From Anaerolentibacter hominis (GTDB lineage: Bacteria > Bacillota > Clostridia > Lachnospirales > Lachnospiraceae), in the NCBI RefSeq assembly GCF_032380675.1, contig NZ_JAWDIX010000003.1, forward strand, positions 157,580 through 221,579: a stretch of DNA of 64,000 nucleotides. Direction: 5' to 3'. The notes beneath the pieces are model-generated. The model did no database searches, was not told the DNA's origin, and saw only the letters and a program-made list of their open reading frames with translations. Position numbers and translations under genes: made by a program. Of this stretch, positions 17,109 through 25,001 are shown piece after piece (the stretch's first letter is position 1; each line of letters begins with the position of its first letter).

Positions 17109-17521
17109 AGCACTCCTATAAAGCAGATCCATATATAGGGAACCAGGGGAATTCTGCTTTGTCTGTCTATCTTTTTCAGCGCCAATAAAATGCAGCCTGT
17201 AATAGAAGCCAGCAGGAAGGTGAAAAAGATCAGGTTTAAGTTCTTCCAGAAGCCAAGCAGCAGACCGGTAGTACAAAATATCAGGCCATCTCCGATACCA
17301 ATCTTTTCACGGGTCAGCCAGGCTGCTGCCAAAATAGCCATTCCGATTAAGAATCCTCCTGCTGCGTCCGGCAGAAAACTTCTCTGAAAGAAAACCCCAT
17401 ACAGGCCGGTTATCACAATTAAAACCACCGGAATAACGGTTCTGATTGTTTTGTCCTTCATATCTGTTATCATGCAGATCGTAAGCCCTGCAAATGTCAA
17501 AAGCTTAATCGCGGTATTCAT
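17099..17521 (-). CDS. Prepilin peptidase A24 (TadV/CpaA-like), first copy
   Basis: 140 residues, nearly all hydrophobic. The A24 aspartates are seen in CMITDMKDKTI (about residue 20) and KIGIGDGLIF (about residue 75), the latter being the GxGD motif. These enzymes cut Flp/TadE-type pilins at the membrane. The length fits the short TadV form without methylase domain. It lies between two TadE-like genes and overlaps the downstream one. A second A24 peptidase heads the same locus. Confidence 0.88.
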   Translation of the reverse strand: MNTAIKLLTFAGLTICMITDMKDKTIRTVIPVVLIVITGLYGVFFQRSFLPDAAGGFLIGMAILAAAWLTREKIGIGDGLIFCTTGLLLGFWKNLNLIFFTFLLASITGCILLALKKIDRQSRIPLVPYIWICFIGVLWI

Positions 17522-17542
17522 ATGTACTTATCTCCACTGTTT

Positions 17543-18346
17543 TTAACCCCCTCCGCATCGGCTGCAGGATCTTATCCCCGGGATATCCCGAAGGTAAACC
17601 TCTTTTATGGTTCTTTTTAGTCCGCTGCAGTTTTCACTGCTGTGATATCGGTTTCCATCCGCGGCTACCAGGAGCCGGGCAGGAGTATTCTTTTTTATGC
17701 ATTTTTCACAGGGATAGTATTTCGCCCCATACTCATTTCTGATATGGTCCACTTCGTCTTTGGCCGTAGCATATATCGTAAGGGTAAGATGGGAACAGTC
17801 CTTTCGAATATGATAAACCGTCCCACTCTCTGTCATATATACAATTTGGTCATCCCCGGGCGCCGTCTCCGGTACACCAGCCTCTCCTTCATCGTAAACC
17901 TGATCATCCCCTATGAATTCCCTGGAGCAAAACTGCTGGCTAACAGGATAGGAAACAAAAGGCAAAAAGGGTACGGGAGGACGGACCCGATAGTCCGCTC
18001 TTACTGTGAATACCTCCTCTGTGGTCTTATCATAAGATTTCCTGAGAGCAATACTTTGACTTCCATTTGGAATGCATTGATAGCCGGTATCACCCTCAGG
18101 CAGATATGATTGAAACGCCTGGTACAGAACAGCCAGGCTGATATAGGAAACTTCTTTTTCATCCTCGTCTCTCAAACAACACTGTGCAGCCGCCCAATTT
18201 GTTGTCTGATACAAGGTCTGTCCGACTTGTTCCTGAATTTTAAGTATTTGAATTAAATAGGCCAGGGCCAGCACGGCAAATAAGAACAAAGGCAGTGCTA
18301 TTGCCGTTTCCACCGTAACCGCGCCCCGAATCTTCTTCTCTTTCAT
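17543..18346 (-). CDS. TadE-like pseudopilin with two tandem His/Cys zinc-type modules
   Basis: 267 residues; GGGAGGG lies 9 nt before the ATG. The N-terminus KIRGAVTVETAIALP plus a hydrophobic helix is of TadE type. After about residue 165 come two repeats. The first is YHIRKDCSHL ... YYPCEKC and the second YHSSENCSGL ... IRSCSRC. Each offers a His-Cys pair and a CxxC. The same YHxxxxC-CxxC module is familiar at the C-termini of secreted nucleases and similar surface proteins. Its presence on a pilin-like protein is unusual. Metal binding is inferred from the residue pattern. Confidence 0.85.
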   Translation of the reverse strand: MKEKKIRGAVTVETAIALPLFLFAVLALAYLIQILKIQEQVGQTLYQTTNWAAAQCCLRDEDEKEVSYISLAVLYQAFQSYLPEGDTGYQCIPNGSQSIALRKSYDKTTEEVFTVRADYRVRPPVPFLPFVSYPVSQQFCSREFIGDDQVYDEGEAGVPETAPGDDQIVYMTESGTVYHIRKDCSHLTLTIYATAKDEVDHIRNEYGAKYYPCEKCIKKNTPARLLVAADGNRYHSSENCSGLKRTIKEVYLRDIPGIRSCSRCGGG

Positions 18347-18363
18347 ATTAATATTCCCTCCCT

Positions 18364-18477
18364 TAAAGAAGGGCGGGGACGTTCTTTCTTTTAATTACAT
18401 ACATTTTGGGGGGTATTATTTTATTGTGGGAAAACACTTTATTTATTTTAAAAGAAAGAACATCCCGGCCCCTCCTT
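18364..18477 (-). repeat. Large imperfect inverted repeat inside the Tad operon
   Basis: Arms of about 30 nt surround a 53-nt A/T-rich loop. The core TTAAAAGAAAGAAC pairs perfectly with GTTCTTTCTTTTAA, and the outer G/C part pairs with a few mismatches. The repeat fills the 129-bp gap between the DUF5702 gene and the TadE gene and overlaps the DUF5702 stop. It may be a processing or attenuation structure that sets different levels for upstream and downstream genes. Confidence 0.7.
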
Positions 18478-20521
18478 AATGATAGGTGCCGCTTAATTCA
18501 ACATGAACGGTATCTGCTGCCGGAAAAATAACTGCAATTCCCGGCAGGTTATTCTCCAGGCAGAATACAGCCTGTGCATGGATACCGTAATAGCAGTGAT
18601 TCCATGTGAATCCTTCAAACTCCTGAAGTTGTATATTTACCTGAATCAGATTCATACATCTTGAGGTGATAAGTTCCGTTTTCATAGCAAACAGGAACAG
18701 GCTGATATAATCCCAATAGCACATACTCCCTCTTTGCACACTGTCCGGCAGACGGGCAGCTTTTTCTTTTAGCATTGTCTTATTAAAGAGCAGGATATCG
18801 GAAAAGGAAACAGAAAACTGATCCGCCTTTTTCACCGCGGGAATACGCTTTTGACTCAGCAGCGAAGAGGTCTCTACCATTGACTCTTCTAGTGCCCAGA
18901 CCAGAAGAATTGTATGTTTAACTGTAAGTACAAGCGGTTTCATACAGGTAAATCCCACAATTGCAGCCGCCATAGCCTCCGCTTTATCTCTGCTGCCCGC
19001 ATCTTTCAGCAGGCTGATATAGTTTTGTACCGTGCGGAAAATCAGAATCCGTTCCAGTACTGCAGCCAGGTTCTCCTGATCCGTACTTCTGCCTCCTATC
19101 AGGTACTCCTGCTCATAGTCCAGTCTGTGATTGTCATCATCTGAATCAAGATAATTAGTAAAATGTTCATTGATGTATTCTCCCAGCAGGATCTTATCCT
19201 CCATTGTACCGGTAAGTTCTTCCAGTCGGCTGTTTTCATCCCGGATTCCATCCCGGATATTTTCTGCTGATAAAAAAGGTAAGGCTGAACTACTTTTATT
19301 TTTGGAGATTGACTTATCAGAAAGCGTCTGCCGGTCTTCAACCATAAGGCTTAATATACCTTTACCCAGGGTCGAGGCTAATTTATTCCATTGTCGTACT
19401 GTCTTTGCTTCAGTCTTCAGACTGGAATAGTCAAATCTCATATCTGCAATGTGATAGTGATAAAAAAGTTCCCGGATTGGTCCCGTTTTATCTTCGGCTG
19501 CCCCGGCTGCAAGCTGCTCCATACCGGTCAGCAGCCCTAAATTTTCACGCAGGGCGTCCTCCATTTTGTCCGCATTTTCTGCAATTGATCCGAAGTCAGC
19601 TTCCATGAGAAACAATCCCTCTAGTTTATTCGGAATACGCTCCCCCGTCTGTCCCTTGCCTGGTTCGCAGCGCTGAACCGCTTTTTCCAATTCATTAACC
19701 TCGGTTTTGAAGTGTTTCAGAATAGAAAGAGCCTCTGTGGTCTTAGTCTTAATCTGACGTATAACTGTGCGAAACTGTGTCAGGCCGTCCTCCCGCCCCA
19801 GCAGTTCTTCAATGTCGATGTACCGGGAGTGCAGTGATTCCCATACTAAATCATTGCCGATACCCTGTCCGGCAGGTGTCAGCGAACCGTAATATAACAT
19901 CTTGACAAATATAGGTTCTGTCTTTAATTTCCCGTCGCTTCGGTAACCAGGTCCCTCCTTTCCCATATGGATTCCTTCTACCGCTTCAATAAATTTCAGC
20001 AGCAGTTGCCCGGCTTGTTCCGCCTGTGTTTCCAGCGTACTTTCCGCCTCCATTAATTCTATTGTCTCTTTTTGTTCCGGCAGATCCTTTGTCTGTCCGG
20101 CGTTTTTAAGCACTCGTTCTTTGTTATAATGGTACTTCGTATATTCTTTCGCTTCTTTCAGGAACAGCAGATTTCCATTCTCGGATAAAGGGACCTTTTC
20201 TATGATTCTGATTTCGCTGAGAGTCATGTTAAAAAGGTCCAGACCGGCGCCGCCTTCCGGGTTCATAGATCGCCTGATTGTATCCTCCATGACACTGCGC
20301 ATTTTTTCTTCCGGCAGTATGGTTCCAAAAATATGATACTGCTCATAAAGAGGCCGATAATAGTAAGTAAACAGTGTATTTTCCGCATTTAAAAGCTGCC
20401 TCTCCCCGTTTCCAGCGGCTGCTTTTATTCTGGCTGCTTCCAGCAGTGATCCCGTTAGCGCCGCCAGCAGCAGAAAAATAAGGCTTAAGAATACGGTAAC
20501 ACCGCCTTTCTGTCTGTTCAT
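18476..20521 (-). CDS. DUF5702 pilus-locus protein
   Basis: 681 residues. The N-terminus (MNRQKGGVTVFLSLIFLLL) carries one hydrophobic helix preceded by a TVF pilin-like segment, then LLEAARIKAAAGNGERQLLNAENTLFTYYYRPLYEQYHIF, split here: AARIKAAAGNGERQLL and FTYYYRPLYEQYHIF. This pattern is characteristic of DUF5702 proteins of clostridial Tad loci. The long extracellular part is rich in helices and coiled coils. It would be membrane anchored and outward facing. Its ATG overlaps the TGA of the Flp pilin gene, and the ribosome site is weak, so translation is probably coupled. The biochemical role is unknown. Confidence 0.85.
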   Translation of the reverse strand: MNRQKGGVTVFLSLIFLLLAALTGSLLEAARIKAAAGNGERQLLNAENTLFTYYYRPLYEQYHIFGTILPEEKMRSVMEDTIRRSMNPEGGAGLDLFNMTLSEIRIIEKVPLSENGNLLFLKEAKEYTKYHYNKERVLKNAGQTKDLPEQKETIELMEAESTLETQAEQAGQLLLKFIEAVEGIHMGKEGPGYRSDGKLKTEPIFVKMLYYGSLTPAGQGIGNDLVWESLHSRYIDIEELLGREDGLTQFRTVIRQIKTKTTEALSILKHFKTEVNELEKAVQRCEPGKGQTGERIPNKLEGLFLMEADFGSIAENADKMEDALRENLGLLTGMEQLAAGAAEDKTGPIRELFYHYHIADMRFDYSSLKTEAKTVRQWNKLASTLGKGILSLMVEDRQTLSDKSISKNKSSSALPFLSAENIRDGIRDENSRLEELTGTMEDKILLGEYINEHFTNYLDSDDDNHRLDYEQEYLIGGRSTDQENLAAVLERILIFRTVQNYISLLKDAGSRDKAEAMAAAIVGFTCMKPLVLTVKHTILLVWALEESMVETSSLLSQKRIPAVKKADQFSVSFSDILLFNKTMLKEKAARLPDSVQRGSMCYWDYISLFLFAMKTELITSRCMNLIQVNIQLQEFEGFTWNHCYYGIHAQAVFCLENNLPGIAVIFPAADTVHVELSGTYH

Positions 20522-20691
20522 CCTATAATATCTTTGCTGTCTTTTGTTATCGTCTTAAACGCTTTCTCGACAATGGATGTAATTTGATTCTTAAAGATCA
20601 GAACAAGTCCGATTAAAATTACAAGTATTAATATAATTTCTACTACACCTATTGCATCTTCTTCCCTGATAAACCGTTTTATCTCTTCCAT
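20518..20691 (-). CDS. flp: Flp-type major pilin (Flp1-like), 57 residues
   Basis: A 57-codon gene in the gap between tadC and the DUF5702 gene. The protein starts MEEIKRFIREEDAIGVVEI, continues with a strongly hydrophobic helix (ILILVILIGLVLIF) and ends in a short charged tail (KAFKTITKDSKDIIG). G-V-V-E before the helix is the Flp prepilin pattern: cleavage after glycine and a glutamate at mature position about +4. The stop overlaps the next ATG (ATGA). The ribosome site is poor; a GAGGAGG lies too far upstream. Position between TadC and TadE-class genes supports the call. Confidence 0.85.
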   Translation of the reverse strand: MEEIKRFIREEDAIGVVEIILILVILIGLVLIFKNQITSIVEKAFKTITKDSKDIIG

Positions 20692-20732
20692 TTTTCATTC
20701 ACAGCATAACGCCGTGCCCTCCTCTCTTTCTT

Positions 20733-22046
20733 TTATATTGTTGTAAATGCCGGTATCATAATAATCATGAGCACGATAAATAGCATCATTGTCATGGGGA
20801 TCAGCAGCTTCGTACTGGCCTCCTCCCCCTTTTTCCGGACTTCCTCCTGCCGTTCGCTTATCGATTCTTTCCGTTCATAATCCAGCATATCCAGGAGCTC
20901 TCTGGTTCCCTTTTTCAAATTCTGGGAAAGCAGATATGAAAACTTGATATAGGATTGTATTCCGCATCGCCGTCCAAAATTTTCAATCGCTTTCTCAAAT
21001 GAGCTTCCCCGTTCTATTTCATTCCAGGAGGCAAACATCTCCTGATATAGAAATTGTCTTTCTTTATTTTTTTCATATTCCAGCATAATTCTCTGCCATA
21101 TATTTCTCACCGACAACCCTGTCCCAAACAGCAGTACAAACAGGTCAATAAACTCCGGATAAGCATTTTTCAGTTCCTTTTCTTTCTTTTTGAGCCCCTC
21201 GTCAATCGTGCGCAGCAGACAATAGCCCGATATCGGTATCATTAAAATACCTGCTGTCATTAGCTGGGGCAATACTGGTTGCCGGTCTTCAGCTTCATAA
21301 GAGACCTGATATTGATTCAAAGTATCCGGCAGCGCAATCTGATCCTGATCTCTGTTTTCATCCTGCAGACGGAGTATCTTTTCTCTCAGATTTCCAGCCA
21401 GAATCTCTTCCTCTGTTCTCACCTCCGGAAGCAGAAATAGTTCAAAAACTCTGACCCGGTTCCGTCCCTGACATTCCAGCCTGGCGGCAGCAGTGATTTT
21501 TACCCCGGTTTCCGGTATCTGCTCCTTACGGATACTTCCGTCCCCGCTCAGGTAACCCCCTGGGTCCATCTCCCATCGTACAGAAACCGGGGTACCCGGA
21601 ATCTGTTCCATGATGTTCAGGGGATCTGTAATCCTCCCTGCAGAGGGATTTTCTCCGAGCAGTTCTTGTTCAAGATAGGAAACTCCGTTATCCAGGAACT
21701 TTCTTACCTCCTCGTCCGTATATTCTCTCTCTTCCAGTTCTACCGTAACCGGCGTACGAATCATCTGATCTTTTTCTTTTAACACGGCGGTAAAGGAGAC
21801 CGTTGTACAACCCATTCCCATACCCGGTCTGGAAAGACTGGTCAGCTTCCAGGATTGATCAGCAGATGTTCGGATACCGATCACCGTCAGTAAACCCGCG
21901 ACTGCGGTTACAATTATGATCCACCTGCGCACAAGCCCTTTCAAAAAGCGGGATTGCTTATCTCTTTCACCAATAAAAAGCCGGTTTAATTTATCTGACC
22001 AGCCTGTGCTGTTAAGAAATCGTACCAAAAGCTTTTCCGTATCCAC
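20733..22046 (-). CDS. tadC: TadC-like pilus assembly protein with Ig-like insertion
   Basis: 437 residues from a GTG that follows GAGGAGG by 3 nt and begins 8 nt after tadB. The longer frame starting in tadB lacks a ribosome site. An N-terminal helix (IIIVTAVAGLLTVIGI) is followed by about 190 residues outside the membrane. This part includes a segment resembling an atrophied bacterial Ig domain (PVSVRWEMDPGGYLSGDGSI, KITAAARLE). Then come a membrane helix, a T2SSF domain (YPEFIDLFVLLFGTGLSVRNIW, FEKAIENFGRRCG) and a C-terminal helix (STKLLIPMTMMLFIVLMIIM). Normal TadC is about 300 residues without such an insert. Confidence 0.82.
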   Translation of the reverse strand: MDTEKLLVRFLNSTGWSDKLNRLFIGERDKQSRFLKGLVRRWIIIVTAVAGLLTVIGIRTSADQSWKLTSLSRPGMGMGCTTVSFTAVLKEKDQMIRTPVTVELEEREYTDEEVRKFLDNGVSYLEQELLGENPSAGRITDPLNIMEQIPGTPVSVRWEMDPGGYLSGDGSIRKEQIPETGVKITAAARLECQGRNRVRVFELFLLPEVRTEEEILAGNLREKILRLQDENRDQDQIALPDTLNQYQVSYEAEDRQPVLPQLMTAGILMIPISGYCLLRTIDEGLKKKEKELKNAYPEFIDLFVLLFGTGLSVRNIWQRIMLEYEKNKERQFLYQEMFASWNEIERGSSFEKAIENFGRRCGIQSYIKFSYLLSQNLKKGTRELLDMLDYERKESISERQEEVRKKGEEASTKLLIPMTMMLFIVLMIIMIPAFTTI

Positions 22047-22054
22047 AGTCCTCC

Positions 22055-22789
22055 TCACCCGATATTTAATATCTTTTCCTGCAGGAAAAATGCCGTCATA
22101 TAAAGGAACAGCGCCAGACTCATACACAAGATTCCCATAGTATTATGATACAGGGGGTCCAGAAAACCCGGAGAACACAGCCTGAGATACAGAATGATTC
22201 CCAGCGGCATCAGACACATAATTCTTCCCTCCATACGTTTTGCCGCTACTGCAGTTCGCAGTTCTCTCTTTAGTCCTATTTTGTCCTGAATTACAGAGAC
22301 AGACGCCTGTATCATCTGTACCAGATTCCCTCCTGTACGTTTAGCAATAGAAAACACCTGTGAAAATTGTCTTATTTCCTCCAGACCGCTTCGATTCGCC
22401 AGATCCTCTATCGTCCTTTCTACCGGTACATTTCTGCCGATCCGGTATAAAATCATCTGAAACTCCTGGATAATATCCGAATCCTGTTCATACAGCAATG
22501 CCAGATCTCGGAGAGCTTCCCTGAAAGCATTCTCAACAGAGTAGCCCGCCCTCAGTGCGGAAGAAATTCCGGTCATGCCATCCATAAAAGTTATCATCAG
22601 GTTCCACCTGCGCTGCTCTGCTTTCTCTCGCTTTTTACGATGAAACCAGAAAAAAAGAAAGGGAAGCAGAAAAAGTACGGCAGGCAGGCTCTGATAGAAA
22701 AGCCACCCAATAATCAGAATAATACCTGCGCCCTGAAGGAATATCCTGGCACTCTCCCTTGCGCTCAGACGATAACTCTTATAGTCCAT
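22055..22789 (-). CDS. tadB: TadB-like pilus assembly platform protein
   Basis: 244 residues. Two N-terminal hydrophobic helices (IFLQGAGIILIIGWLFYQ, LPAVLFLLPFLFFWF) precede a T2SSF domain. The domain includes ITFMDGMTGISSALRAGYSVENAF and QVFSIAKRTGGNLVQMI, and two C-terminal helices follow. TadB forms the inner-membrane platform with TadC. It overlaps tadA by 11 nt and is followed by tadC after 8 nt, showing a tightly coupled operon. Length is a little short of the 300-residue average. Confidence 0.88.
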   Translation of the reverse strand: MDYKSYRLSARESARIFLQGAGIILIIGWLFYQSLPAVLFLLPFLFFWFHRKKREKAEQRRWNLMITFMDGMTGISSALRAGYSVENAFREALRDLALLYEQDSDIIQEFQMILYRIGRNVPVERTIEDLANRSGLEEIRQFSQVFSIAKRTGGNLVQMIQASVSVIQDKIGLKRELRTAVAAKRMEGRIMCLMPLGIILYLRLCSPGFLDPLYHNTMGILCMSLALFLYMTAFFLQEKILNIG

Positions 22790-23870
22790 GGATACTCAGC
22801 CCCGCTCTCTGAAGCTTTCCCATCTGAACAAATGGATTGGTTGTCCGTTTCAGCTGTCCGCAGATTTTTCCCTCCGCTGTCTCACCCTCCTCGGCAAAGC
22901 AGAACAGTGGATTCAGCTCAATCTCTCCATCCTGACACTCCAGCACCTCCGTGATCTCCAGTACCTTTCTGCTTCGATCCCGCAGCCTCCCCAGGTGGAT
23001 AATCAGGTCAAGCGCGGAAGCGATTTGCTTCCTGACAGCCAGCAAAGGAATCTCCATCCCCATCAGGACCAGGGATTCCAGCCTGCTCAGCATATCCGCG
23101 GGGGAATTGGCATGGCCTGTACTCAGACTTCCGTCATGGCCTGTATTCAAAGCACTTAACATATCAATGGCCGCGCTGTCCCGGACCTCTCCTACAATGA
23201 TCCTAGTCGGGCGCATCCTCAGGCTTGTCTTAATCAGATCCCGTATGGTTATCTCATTCTTCCCCTCCACATTCGAATTGCGCACTTCCATTTTCACCAG
23301 GTTCGGAATGTTGTTGATCTGTAATTCCGCTGAGTCTTCAATCGTTATAATTCGTTCATCCCGGGAAATAAATCCGGCAAGGGCGTTTAAAAAGGTTGTT
23401 TTTCCGGACCCTGTTCCGCCGCTTATAAAGATGTTATACCGTGCTGTAACCAGCAGATTCAGAAAATCAGCCGCTTCCGGCGTGAGAGAGCCAAGCTCGA
23501 TTAATCTCTCCATTGTCATGCCCTCGGCCGGGAACTTCCGTATTGTTACAATCGGGCCGTTCAATGCGATACAATCCAGCACAATATTTACCCGCTCCCC
23601 TCCCGGCAGCCGTACATCCGCGATAGGACAGCTTTCATTCACACTGCGGTTTACCCCTGCTGCCATCTGCTGTATAACATCTTCCAGTCTCTGCCTTGAT
23701 TCAAAACGGCAGTCGGTCTGACAGATCTCTCCTCCCCGTTCCACAAAAATATTCTGTGTCCCATTCACCATTATTTCGGTAATCTCTTCATCTTCCAGCA
23801 GTTCCTGCAAAACACCGTATCCGTAAATATCGTGAAATAGGCGCCGGCGTACCTCCATCTTCTTTCCCAC
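22779..23870 (-). CDS. tadA: TadA/CpaF-type secretion ATPase
   Basis: Type II/IV secretion ATPase that drives pilus assembly. Visible motifs are EITEIMVNG (near 30), Walker A SGGTGSGKTTFLNAL (near 147), the Asp box IITIEDSAELQ, Walker B RIIVGEVRDSAA and the His box STGHANSPADM. The range begins at the first canonical start (GTG), but this truncates the protein. The frame is open upstream to 24042. That stretch encodes FEQVYKTVRERIDLGQELS and REELLEVIDSTIL, which matches the usual CpaF N-terminal helices. No ATG, GTG or TTG exists in that stretch, so initiation is unclear. Confidence 0.9.
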   Translation of the reverse strand: MGKKMEVRRRLFHDIYGYGVLQELLEDEEITEIMVNGTQNIFVERGGEICQTDCRFESRQRLEDVIQQMAAGVNRSVNESCPIADVRLPGGERVNIVLDCIALNGPIVTIRKFPAEGMTMERLIELGSLTPEAADFLNLLVTARYNIFISGGTGSGKTTFLNALAGFISRDERIITIEDSAELQINNIPNLVKMEVRNSNVEGKNEITIRDLIKTSLRMRPTRIIVGEVRDSAAIDMLSALNTGHDGSLSTGHANSPADMLSRLESLVLMGMEIPLLAVRKQIASALDLIIHLGRLRDRSRKVLEITEVLECQDGEIELNPLFCFAEEGETAEGKICGQLKRTTNPFVQMGKLQRAGLSIHGL

Positions 23871-24022
23871 GTTTACCGGAGTCTCCCGTCCTGTTTCCAG
23901 GATCGTCGAATCTATTACCTCCAGAAGTTCTTCTCTGGATAACTCCTGCCCCAGATCAATCCGCTCCCGTACAGTTTTGTATACCTGTTCAAAAAATATG
24001 TCCTCCGTAAAATCCCCACCTC

Positions 24023-24988
24023 CTATTCTTCCTTGAGGCGGTCACTCAGAAGCTGTGTACAATCCTCTAATTCAGCCTTGCGGCGATGAGGGAATCGAAT
24101 CAGTTCCAGCTTTGCCAAAATCGAGTCCAGTCCCTCCTGGGCAAGCGTTCTCTGAAATACCTGAATGCTGGTCATCGCATCCTCCTCCCCATACGGAATA
24201 TACACCTGATCTGACAAATCCATGAGAGCGATTGTGCTCTCTCCAAAACTTCCCGCCTCTATAATGACAACATCGTAGTCACCGCCCTGTCTGAGTTCCT
24301 GGATAAGCATCCCGTAATCTCTGGCTCCCAGCTCCTCCAGATCTTTGAAGTGAGAAACCGGAGCAATATAATACAGCTGATCCATTCTGTTTACCAGCGA
24401 CTGGAGCCTTACAATAAGGTTGCTGCTGCGCTGTTTTATATAATAAATCAGTTCTGACATCCCTCCGTTCCCATTCTCCATATCACTCGACGGAAAGACA
24501 TTAAGATTCAGATAGAGCGTATCCTTTTCCTTCGCATAGGCCTGTCCCAGCGCAATGGAAAAGATGGTTCTCTCCCTGCCTCCTTCCGGTGAGAAAACCG
24601 TATATATCCTGGTCTTCTGACTTCTTGCAGCAGCCAGGACAGGTAAATCTGCGTGAAAGGTTCCGTAGAAATCCAGTATGGCCCTCATAATCTCTTCCAT
24701 AGACTGAAACTTGTAGATGACAGGGTAATCACTTCCTTCCCTCACCCACATTCCCTCGGAAAGGACAAGCACATGTCCGATCCGGGTCCTGTCCAGACCT
24801 GCAAGAATATCGGTATCGACAGTGAGCAGCAGGTCAATAAACTCCCGGGCACAGTAATCCGCAAGCTTCTTTGCGTCCGTAAATACTCTGGTCTCCAAAA
24901 GAAACTGTTTCTTCCGGTTTACATATTCCAGAAAACGGTTCACATAATCTTCTTCATAGTCAAAAATAGCCAGAATTCCTCTTTTCAA
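24023..24988 (-). CDS. tadZ: TadZ/CpaE-like atypical ParA ATPase
   Basis: 321 residues from a TTG preceded by GAGGGGAG at 7 nt. Residues 1-115 look like a receiver-type domain (GILAIFDYEEDYVNRFL, LLLTVDTDI, HVLVLSEG). The rest is a ParA/MinD fold. The P-loop region reads SPEGGRERTIFSIALGQA where a normal deviant Walker A has KGGVGKT, so both lysines are missing. DVVIIEAGSFG is the Walker B-like strand. TadZ proteins mark the pilus pole and often have weak or lost ATPase motifs. It begins 13 nt after the peptidase gene. Confidence 0.85.
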   Translation of the reverse strand: MKRGILAIFDYEEDYVNRFLEYVNRKKQFLLETRVFTDAKKLADYCAREFIDLLLTVDTDILAGLDRTRIGHVLVLSEGMWVREGSDYPVIYKFQSMEEIMRAILDFYGTFHADLPVLAAARSQKTRIYTVFSPEGGRERTIFSIALGQAYAKEKDTLYLNLNVFPSSDMENGNGGMSELIYYIKQRSSNLIVRLQSLVNRMDQLYYIAPVSHFKDLEELGARDYGMLIQELRQGGDYDVVIIEAGSFGESTIALMDLSDQVYIPYGEEDAMTSIQVFQRTLAQEGLDSILAKLELIRFPHRRKAELEDCTQLLSDRLKEE

Positions 24989-25001
24989 AGGCAATCTCCC
25001 C

